From CAYOPZ01 sp964406005 (lineage in GTDB: Bacteria > Bacteroidota > Bacteroidia > Bacteroidales > SM23-62): DNA of 21,479 bases. Both the position numbers and the translations under genes were made by a program. Location: NCBI GenBank assembly GCA_964406005.1, contig CAYOPZ010000046.1, forward strand, positions 1 to 21,479. The letters run 5' to 3'. Within the stretch, counting starts at the first letter, position 1; each line of letters opens with the position of its first letter. Positions 1 to 5,995 of the stretch are shown here, in pieces. The notes beneath the pieces were generated by a model that was not told the origin of the DNA, did no database searches, and saw nothing but the letters and a program-made list of their open reading frames with translations.

Positions 1-69
1 TTTAAGGCTGCTCTTTATATCCGCTTCAAACTCATGGAGGCCTCTTTTTTTTAAACCCGTAATTTCTCC

Positions 70-77
70 TAATTTTG
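70..77 (+). promoter_or_regulatory. Bacteroidota-type -7 promoter box for lpdA
   Basis: TAATTTTG matches the Bacteroidota -7 consensus TAnnTTTG exactly. It would start transcription near base 84 and leave a leader of about 40 bases before the lpdA ATG at 123. No convincing TTG-type -33 element is seen at the usual spacing. The leader is AT-rich and has no Shine-Dalgarno motif, as is normal in this phylum. Confidence 0.5.
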
Positions 78-122
78 TCTGAATTAAATTAAAGACATTA
101 AACTCTGGAAAACATACATAAA

Positions 123-1514
123 ATGAAATTTGACTTACTGGTAATCGGCAGCGGCCCGGGAGGCTACGTGGCGGCAATCAGGGCCGCCCAACTTGGTTTA
201 AAGACAGCAGTGGTTGAAAGGGAATCTCTTGGCGGGATATGCCTGAACTGGGGCTGCATACCCACAAAATCCCTCCTGAAAAGCGCACAGGTTTATGATT
301 ATATCAGGCATGCACAGCAGTACGGGATCGAACTGCCGGGCGATGCAAAACCCGATTTTAGGAAGGTCGTGAAGAGGAGCAGGGATGTGGCCGACAGTAT
401 GAGCAACGGCGTGCAGTTCCTGCTGAAAAAGAACAAGGTGGAAGTGATAAGCGGGACGGGGGCGCTTGTGAATAATAAAACCGTGGAGGTTACCGATTCC
501 GGAGGCAAGAAAACAAGTGTACAGGCCGATCATATCATACTTGCAACAGGCGCACACTCAAAGGAGCTGCCAAACCTGAAGCAGGATGGCAGGAAGATCA
601 TCGGCTACCGCCGCGCCATGACCCTTGAGGATCTGCCGGAAAGCATGGTCGTGGTAGGTGCGGGAGCCATAGGGAGTGAGTTCGCGCATTTCTACAACAG
701 TATGGGAACCCGGGTGACGCTCGTGGAATTTCTGCCGAACGTGGTGCCCCTTGAAGACGAGGAAGTTTCCAAACAGCTGGAAAAATCATTTAAGAAAGCA
801 GGAATGAAGGTAATGACGGATTCCACCGTTGAATCCGTGGATACCGGCGGCAAGAAATGCAGGATTAAGATAAAAACCCCGAAAGGAGAGGAAGAAATCG
901 AAGCGGATATCATGCTTTCCGCTGTTGGGATCACGCCGAATATTGAAGACCTGGGAATTGAAAAACTGGGTATTGCCTTGGAGAACGGCAAGATCAAGGT
1001 CGATGAGTTCATGCGTACCAGTGTACAGGGTGTCTGCGCGATCGGGGACATAACCCCCGGACCGGCACTTGCCCATAAAGCTTCGGCAGAAGGGATACTG
1101 TGTGTTGAAAAGATCGCCGGGAAGGATGTCACCCCGATTGATTACGGAAATATCCCCGCCTGCACATATACAAGTCCTGAAGTTGCATCGGTCGGCATGA
1201 CCGAGAAAGCAGCCAGGGAGGCAGGCTACGAGGTCAGGATCGGCAAGTTTCCTTACACTGCTTCCGGCAAAGCAAGTGCAGCCGGACACAAAGAAGGTTT
1301 TATAAAGATGGTATATGATGCCAAATACGGCGAATTGCTGGGGGCTCATATGATCGGGGCAAACGTTACTGAAATGATCGCCGAAGCCGTGGTTGCCCGT
1401 TCCCTCGAAACAACCGGCCATGAAATGATCAAATCGATTCATCCGCATCCCACCATGTCGGAGGCAGTGATGGAGGCCTCTGCCGCAGCATACGGTGAGG
1501 TGATACACCTGTAA
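123..1514 (+). CDS. lpdA: dihydrolipoyl dehydrogenase (E3)
   Basis: This is a FAD-dependent disulfide oxidoreductase that reoxidises dihydrolipoamide with NAD+, acting in the cytoplasm as E3 of the pyruvate or 2-oxoacid dehydrogenase complexes and possibly the glycine cleavage system. The 463-residue length is typical. Visible motifs are the N-terminal FAD-binding GSGPGG (residues 9-14), the redox disulfide GGICLNWGC (Cys40 and Cys45), the NAD-binding GAGAIG (179-184), a second FAD motif around AIGD, and the C-terminal HPHPTMSE with catalytic His442 and Glu447. No E1, E2 or lipoyl-protein gene lies next to it in the window, so its partner complex cannot be named from context. The ATG start follows a promoter box at 70-77 and is the natural one, since the Rossmann strand begins directly after it. 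Confidence 0.95.
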   Translation: MKFDLLVIGSGPGGYVAAIRAAQLGLKTAVVERESLGGICLNWGCIPTKSLLKSAQVYDYIRHAQQYGIELPGDAKPDFRKVVKRSRDVADSMSNGVQFLLKKNKVEVISGTGALVNNKTVEVTDSGGKKTSVQADHIILATGAHSKELPNLKQDGRKIIGYRRAMTLEDLPESMVVVGAGAIGSEFAHFYNSMGTRVTLVEFLPNVVPLEDEEVSKQLEKSFKKAGMKVMTDSTVESVDTGGKKCRIKIKTPKGEEEIEADIMLSAVGITPNIEDLGIEKLGIALENGKIKVDEFMRTSVQGVCAIGDITPGPALAHKASAEGILCVEKIAGKDVTPIDYGNIPACTYTSPEVASVGMTEKAAREAGYEVRIGKFPYTASGKASAAGHKEGFIKMVYDAKYGELLGAHMIGANVTEMIAEAVVARSLETTGHEMIKSIHPHPTMSEAVMEASAAAYGEVIHL

Positions 1515-1523
1515 GGGATCATT

Positions 1524-1543
1524 CGCCGGCCGCCGGACCGGCG
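1524..1543 (+). repeat. GC-rich hairpin after lpdA
   Basis: CGCCGG (1524-1529) and CCGGCG (1538-1543) form a perfect 6-bp stem with an 8-base loop, ten bases after the lpdA stop. No T-run follows, so it is not a textbook intrinsic terminator. It may stabilise the 3' end or act with Rho. Confidence 0.4.
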
Positions 1544-1595
1544 CTCACGCAACCTTTCCGGACCCGGTTACATCTAAGGATTGAATTAATGTCAA

Positions 1596-1603
1596 TAAGT
1601 TTG
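1596..1603 (+). promoter_or_regulatory. -7 promoter box for the ECF sigma gene
   Basis: TAAGTTTG is a perfect match to TAnnTTTG, 63 bases before the GTG start at 1666. Transcription would begin near base 1610, which is where the inverted repeat at 1610-1626 starts. No clear -33 element is visible. Confidence 0.45.
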
Positions 1604-1609
1604 GCAGAA

Positions 1610-1626
1610 AATTTGTCCACCAAATT
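1610..1626. promoter_or_regulatory. inverted repeat at the predicted start of transcription
   Basis: AATTTG and CAAATT are separated by five bases (TCCAC), giving a perfect 6-bp inverted repeat at the predicted transcription start of the sigma gene. The position suits a repressor site, but the half-sites are short and AT-rich, so chance is possible. Confidence 0.25.
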
Positions 1627-1651
1627 GTAGTAAATTTAATTATCAAAATTT

Positions 1652-1665
1652 CAGGGAATTCCCTG
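1652..1665. promoter_or_regulatory. 14-base perfect palindrome touching the sigma start codon
   Basis: CAGGGAATTCCCTG is its own reverse complement and ends at the base before the GTG start codon. Its first half contains AGGGA, which could double as a weak ribosome binding site. As DNA it could be a dimeric operator. As RNA it has no free loop, so it would pair only with part of its centre left open. Whether it is functional is inference. Confidence 0.35.
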
Positions 1666-2214
1666 GTGGACCGGCTAAATAATATTATTCAGGGCTGCCT
1701 GAAGGGTGACAGGAAATGCCAGGAGCAATTGTATGGATTGTTCTCGACAAGAATGTTTGGTTTGTGCCTGCAATATGCCGATAATTACGATGATGCCTGT
1801 GATATAATGCAGGAGGGATTCATCAAGGTCTTTCGCAAACTGGATCAATACGAAGGCAGGGGCGCATTCGAAGGCTGGGTGCGCAGGATCATGATCAATA
1901 CGGCACTTGAGCGTTACCGAAGCCAGCTGCACCTTCATCCTTTGACCGCCCGGGAGATGATAAGTGATGATGCGGCCAATGAAGAGGTGCTTGATAAATT
2001 GTCGGCGGAAGAGCTCATTAAGCTGGTCCGTGAGCTGCCGCCAAGGTACAGGATGGTTTTCAACCTTTATGCCATAGAAGGTTATCAACATAAGGAGATT
2101 GCCGGAATAATGGGAATCACAACCGGTACTTCGAAGTCGAACCTGGCAAGGGCCAGGAATATTTTGCAGCGGAAAATCCGGCAGTATTATGATACGAACG
2201 AGAATATAAGCTAA
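1666..2214 (+). CDS. ECF-type RNA polymerase sigma factor
   Basis: The 182-residue protein has the two-domain layout of extracytoplasmic-function sigma factors. Region 2 (about residues 10-85) contains DIMQEGFIKVFRKLDQYEG and an AFEGWVRRIMINTALERYR stretch typical of regions 2.2-2.4. Region 4 (about 115-170) has LPPRYRMVFNLYAIEGYQHKEI followed by a helix-turn-helix, with GTSKSNLARAR at the recognition helix. It would direct RNA polymerase to a small regulon, probably in response to an envelope signal. GTG at 1666 is taken as the start because the frame upstream contains no ATG, GTG or TTG before the promoter. The next gene starts five bases after the stop and encodes its likely membrane partner. 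Confidence 0.9.
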   Translation: MDRLNNIIQGCLKGDRKCQEQLYGLFSTRMFGLCLQYADNYDDACDIMQEGFIKVFRKLDQYEGRGAFEGWVRRIMINTALERYRSQLHLHPLTAREMISDDAANEEVLDKLSAEELIKLVRELPPRYRMVFNLYAIEGYQHKEIAGIMGITTGTSKSNLARARNILQRKIRQYYDTNENIS

Positions 2215-2219
2215 GCAGG

Positions 2220-3578
2220 ATGAGCAGGAGAAAGAATCATACGGATGCATATTTTCGCAGGCGTTTGAAGGATTACAGGGCCAGCCCCCCGGAAGGGATA
2301 TGGACCGGCATATCATCTGCACTGAACCGTGAAAAAAGAAAACAGAGGATACTGGTTTTTCGCCGTGTTGCTGCTTCCGTTGCCGTGCTGCTGAGCCTCG
2401 GCGTTGCATTTTTGCTTTTGAGGCAGGGTCCGGATAACAGAACAGGGGAAGCTGAAATGTCAGCCGACTCCGGCAAACAAGTACCTGAAATCAGTGTTCC
2501 TTTAACTGCCCAGGAACCGGTAGAAGGAAGGGAAGAAGGTCCCGGGGAAACACGCCGGAATACTGAGCTTGCAGGTGTGGTCCGTCCTGCTGTAACGGTT
2601 CAGGAGGCGGGACCGGGCCAGGACACCGGCCCGGCAGATGTTGTTCCGGCTTCCGTTCCCCCGGAAACAAGCCCATTAAGCTACATAAGGGGGATTGAAG
2701 CGGACCTTCCGGTTCATATTGGGCCGGAAACCCGGCAACCTGTTGCACAGACCCGTTCCCGAATTGCTGAAATACGGGCGGATGAAGAAATCGAAACCTT
2801 CGGAGACCTGAAGGAGGAGGACATTAAATCCTACGATAAATGGGTGATAGGGACCCGGGTGTCACCCCTGTACAGTTACAGGTCGATCGGTGCCGCCGGA
2901 GACCGGACAGTCGATTATATTAACCGGGCTGAGGGGGCTTTGATTGCCTACGCAGGAGGTGTGAATGTAAATTTCCTGCCCCTGAAGCGCCTTGCACTGC
3001 AGTCCGGACTTTATTATTCCAGGATGGGTTTGAAGGTGAAGGATGCCCTTTACGTAACACCGGGTGTTTACGGATCGAGTACAATTATGGAGACAGCGGG
3101 TTCGTTTATGACCTCTAATTCATCCGGCATGATTCCACTTATGTATTCGCAGCAGAGCATTAACTGGCAGGGATTTTCGGGCCTGGGAAAAGCCAATGGC
3201 AGTCCCCCGGCTGACGGAGGAATTGTCATTCAGCAATTCGATTTCCTGGAGTTGCCGGTTATCGTCAGGTACAGGTTGATGGACAGAAAGATCGGGCTGA
3301 ATATACTGGGTGGCCTGAGCACAAACTTCCTGGTCGGAAGGAATGCTTACCTTCAGCAGGACGGGGAGAAGAAATTCCTGGGCCTGACAGAAGATTTGAA
3401 AACGGTAAGCTACAGCAGTATCCTGGGGATCGGCCTTGACTTTACAATTACATCAAACCTGGATTTTAACATCGAGCCAATGTTCCGCTATTATATGAAT
3501 TCCATCAACAGGCTTTCCACGCTGAAATCCCACCCGTACTCGATCGGCTTCTATACCGGTATCAGTTACAGTTTTTAA
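2220..3578 (+). CDS. single-pass membrane protein with C-terminal beta-barrel-like domain (putative anti-sigma partner)
   Basis: The 452-residue protein has three parts. Residues 1-48 are cytoplasmic and basic, with an FRRRLKDYRASPPEGIWTGI segment of the kind found at the N terminus of Bacteroidota proteins encoded next to ECF sigma genes. Residues 49-68 form one hydrophobic helix. A Pro/Glu/Gly-rich linker (about 70-205) leads to a region of alternating beta strands (about 205-452) ending in YSIGFYTGISYSF, like outer-membrane beta-barrel (PorT-like) domains. The last residue is Phe, as in many outer-membrane proteins. It begins five bases after the sigma gene, so the two are cotranscribed. 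The sigma-binding role is inferred from position and the N-terminal shape. An uncleaved inner-membrane helix on a barrel domain is odd, and the barrel may instead fold as a periplasmic sensor. Confidence 0.65.
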   Translation: MSRRKNHTDAYFRRRLKDYRASPPEGIWTGISSALNREKRKQRILVFRRVAASVAVLLSLGVAFLLLRQGPDNRTGEAEMSADSGKQVPEISVPLTAQEPVEGREEGPGETRRNTELAGVVRPAVTVQEAGPGQDTGPADVVPASVPPETSPLSYIRGIEADLPVHIGPETRQPVAQTRSRIAEIRADEEIETFGDLKEEDIKSYDKWVIGTRVSPLYSYRSIGAAGDRTVDYINRAEGALIAYAGGVNVNFLPLKRLALQSGLYYSRMGLKVKDALYVTPGVYGSSTIMETAGSFMTSNSSGMIPLMYSQQSINWQGFSGLGKANGSPPADGGIVIQQFDFLELPVIVRYRLMDRKIGLNILGGLSTNFLVGRNAYLQQDGEKKFLGLTEDLKTVSYSSILGIGLDFTITSNLDFNIEPMFRYYMNSINRLSTLKSHPYSIGFYTGISYSF

Positions 3579-3668
3579 CCCGGAATGCATATAATTGCGT
3601 ATTTCTTGGTACCTTTAGTGTTCCCGGACTCAAGTACCATTCGAATTAAACCTGTAGTAAACAGAACT

Positions 3669-4862
3669 ATGAATGAACAAAACAAAAAAAGCGGACGGTT
3701 AAGCCGACGCAAATTTATCGGAAGTACTGCTGCAGCTGCAGCAGCCTATTCATTTTTACCTCGAATCACCCTTGGCAAGGCTTTTAGACCGGGGCTGCAG
3801 AAACCTGATTCTGTTTTCGGGGGAGTTCAGATCGGAACGATTACCTATAGTTACAGAAGCCTTCCGGGCACCAATGCGGAAGCAACCCTGGATTACCTTC
3901 TTCAGTGCGGACTGAGTACATGTGAGCTCATGTCAGGCCCGGTTGAGGAATCCGCAGGGGCACCTGTCATCAATTTTCAGGAGATCATGGCACAGTTCAT
4001 GCCAGAGGGACCAGGTGGGCCTGGTGGCCCAGGTGGACCCGGCGGACCCGGCGGACAGGAAGGCCCCGGTGGTGCAGAAGGCCCTGGCGAAACAGAGGGC
4101 CCTGGCGAAACGGAAGGTCCCGGGGGAGAGGAAGCACCTGGAGGGCCCGGTGGACCCGGAGGAGCCCCGGGAGGGGGCGGTTTTCAGATGCCTCCCGAGA
4201 TGAGGGAAGCCTTTCAGAAAGCCCAGGCAGAGACCAGCGAATGGCGAAAAAGCATTACATCCATGGCCAAGTTTGAAGAGATACGCAGGATGTATAATGA
4301 CGCCGGGTTGGATATCCATATCGTGAAGTTTGACAATATCGGGGGAGAAGGAGTATCGGACGAGGAACTTGAATATATGTTCAATGTGGCAAAAGCGCTG
4401 GGAGCGAAGGGGATTACCACCGAGCTCGATGAAGCTAAAGCCATGAAACTGGGTTCCCTGGCAGATAAGCACGGGATTATCATCGCTTTCCACAACCATA
4501 CCCAGCTGACCCCTTCCACATATGAAGAAGGTCCGTATTTTTCCTATGGCAATAATATCATGTCGAATCTGGATATAGGGCATTTTGCCGCCGGAACAGG
4601 CCAGCCCCCGTTGCCGCTGGTTAAAAAACTTGCAGAGCAGAACCGTATATTGAGCATACATTTAAAAGACCGGACATTCGGAGGAGACACCGTTCCTTTC
4701 GGGGAAGGGGATGCACAGATTGCTGAAATCCTTCAATTGATTAAAAAGGAGAAATGGAACATCTATGGCGACATCGAACTGGAATATCCCATTCCCGAAG
4801 GTTCCGATGCCATCAAGGAAGTTACCAGATGTGTGGAATTCTGTAAAAACGCACTTTCATAA
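3669..4862 (+). CDS. Tat-exported sugar phosphate isomerase/epimerase-like TIM barrel with collagen-like insert
   Basis: The core is a xylose-isomerase-like TIM barrel (AP_endonuc_2 type), seen in segments such as STCELMSG, ITTELDE, IIIAFHNHTQL, LDIGHFAAG, ILSIHLKDR and GDIELEYP, which supply the usual Glu/His/Asp metal ligands. The substrate cannot be read from sequence. The start is placed at the ATG at 3669 because it gives a proper twin-arginine signal (SRRKFIGS followed by an Ala-rich hydrophobic stretch). An in-frame ATG at 3585 would put an unlikely 28-residue extension in front of it. The protein should cross the inner membrane folded. Residues about 113-171 are a Gly/Pro/Glu low-complexity insert with GPGGPGG repeats, which makes the protein (397 residues) longer than the usual 290-310. 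A strong terminator follows. Confidence 0.8.
   Translation: MNEQNKKSGRLSRRKFIGSTAAAAAAYSFLPRITLGKAFRPGLQKPDSVFGGVQIGTITYSYRSLPGTNAEATLDYLLQCGLSTCELMSGPVEESAGAPVINFQEIMAQFMPEGPGGPGGPGGPGGPGGQEGPGGAEGPGETEGPGETEGPGGEEAPGGPGGPGGAPGGGGFQMPPEMREAFQKAQAETSEWRKSITSMAKFEEIRRMYNDAGLDIHIVKFDNIGGEGVSDEELEYMFNVAKALGAKGITTELDEAKAMKLGSLADKHGIIIAFHNHTQLTPSTYEEGPYFSYGNNIMSNLDIGHFAAGTGQPPLPLVKKLAEQNRILSIHLKDRTFGGDTVPFGEGDAQIAEILQLIKKEKWNIYGDIELEYPIPEGSDAIKEVTRCVEFCKNALS
4005..4181 (+). repeat. collagen-like Gly-Pro-Gly coding repeat
   Basis: About 59 codons are almost entirely Gly, Pro, Glu and Ala. The units are GGP triplets, then GPGETE twice in tandem, then a second GGP run. At DNA level, GGCCCTGGCGAAAC occurs twice 18 bases apart. 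The array lies inside the isomerase-like gene and stays in frame. Tandem composition of this type is prone to slippage and copy-number change. Confidence 0.85.
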
Positions 4863-4907
4863 TATATCGGCGACCTGCAGCGAAGCATCCTTATTGAAGC
4901 AATATAC

Positions 4908-4950
4908 ACGGCACCCGGCGGATTTCATACTTCCGGGTGCCGTTTTTTTT
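4908..4950 (+). terminator. strong intrinsic terminator
   Basis: CGGCACCCGG (4909-4918) pairs perfectly with CCGGGTGCCG (4933-4942) around a 14-base loop. An A-T pair extends the stem, and eight T residues follow at 4943-4950. It ends transcription from the isomerase-like gene and separates it from the lytic transglycosylase. Confidence 0.9.
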
Positions 4951-4970
4951 ACAGGCTTCCCTTTTTTGCG

Positions 4971-4978
4971 TAATTTTG
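4971..4978 (+). promoter_or_regulatory. -7 promoter box for the lytic transglycosylase/uvrA unit
   Basis: TAATTTTG matches TAnnTTTG exactly and lies just after the terminator at 4908-4950. The predicted start is near 4985, giving a leader of about 26 bases to the ATG at 5011. The -33 region is only T-rich. Confidence 0.5.
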
Positions 4979-5010
4979 TGTTTTTTCAGTTTTACCAAAA
5001 TCAACGTACG

Positions 5011-5982
5011 ATGAAAACGCATGGTAAGCTTCGGGGATTCATCTCCCCGGGAGGGATCCTGAGCATATTGCTTCTGCTGATCATCCTGTTTATTCGGGCT
5101 TCCGGGAATACCACCGGAAGCGGCAGTACAGGCGACAACGGAACCTTTACGGTTTCAGCCGTTCCCATACCGGATCAGGCGGATTTTGCCGGAGAAAGAG
5201 CCCCATTGGAAAATTTCGATGTAAAAGAGGCACTCGACCGGGAGTTGCTTGTCAATACATACTGGCATTCGCATACTCTGCTGCTGATCAAAAGGGCAAA
5301 CAGGTATTTCCCGGTCATCGAAAGGATACTTTCAGAGAACGGGATACCGGAGGATTTCAAATACCTTCCCGTTGCCGAGAGCGATCTTATGAACCTGGTT
5401 TCACCCGCCGACGCTGTCGGCTACTGGCAGTTTAAAAAAGGCACCGGGCAGGATTACGGGCTCGAAATCAACGGTGAGGTCGATGAACGGTATCACCTGG
5501 AAAAATCCACCCGGGCCGCCTGTGCCTTCCTGAAAAGATCCTATGAGCTGTACGGTAGCTGGACCATGGCTGCGGCAAGTTATAATGCGGGACGGGCAGG
5601 CCTGAACAGGCAGGTTGAGCGCCAGGGCACCAGGAACTATTATGATCTCCTGCTGACTGAAGAAACCGGAAGGTATGTATACCGCCTGCTTGCTTTGAAA
5701 CTCATCATGTCCGATCCTGAAAGTTACGGTTTCCGCTTTGAACCGGAAGAACTTTATCCGTCCATTCCCACATATCAGGTGACTGTGGACGGAACGGTTA
5801 AGGATTTTGCAGAATTTGCCAGGAGGTATTCCGTTAATTACAAGGTATTGAAACTTTTCAACCCCTGGCTGAGAGACAACAAGCTGACAAACAGCGGAAA
5901 CAGGACCTATTATATCTCCATCCCGGAGAAAGGGTTCAGGGAATTCAGTCTCGGGGAGGAAAACCAGACAGGAACAATTTAA
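5011..5982 (+). CDS. membrane-anchored lytic murein transglycosylase, MltD-like
   Basis: The 323-residue protein would cleave the MurNAc-GlcNAc bond of peptidoglycan, leaving 1,6-anhydromuropeptides. A basic N terminus and a hydrophobic stretch (about 16-28) give a signal peptide or anchor. The SLT domain shows YLPVAESDLMNLVSPADAVG with catalytic Glu123, then YWQF, and later AAASYNAGRAG, all in the MltD/Slt order. The C terminus (about 250-310, YQVTVDGTVKDFAEFARRYS) resembles a single LysM wall-binding module. The ATG at 5011 is chosen because it opens the signal sequence and follows terminator and promoter. An upstream ATG at 4765 would overlap the previous gene and the terminator. uvrA follows 13 bases after the stop and is probably cotranscribed. 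Confidence 0.85.
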   Translation: MKTHGKLRGFISPGGILSILLLLIILFIRASGNTTGSGSTGDNGTFTVSAVPIPDQADFAGERAPLENFDVKEALDRELLVNTYWHSHTLLLIKRANRYFPVIERILSENGIPEDFKYLPVAESDLMNLVSPADAVGYWQFKKGTGQDYGLEINGEVDERYHLEKSTRAACAFLKRSYELYGSWTMAAASYNAGRAGLNRQVERQGTRNYYDLLLTEETGRYVYRLLALKLIMSDPESYGFRFEPEELYPSIPTYQVTVDGTVKDFAEFARRYSVNYKVLKLFNPWLRDNKLTNSGNRTYYISIPEKGFREFSLGEENQTGTI

Positions 5983-5995
5983 GTGATCGCACCCT

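Noticed and set aside
3585..3668. Upstream start for the isomerase-like gene
   Set aside because: It would add 28 residues before a clear twin-arginine signal and begin six bases after the preceding stop. The ATG at 3669 explains the signal peptide better.
4765..5010. Upstream start for the lytic transglycosylase
   Set aside because: The extension overlaps the previous gene, runs through a strong terminator and precedes the promoter box. The signal-like sequence begins at 5011.
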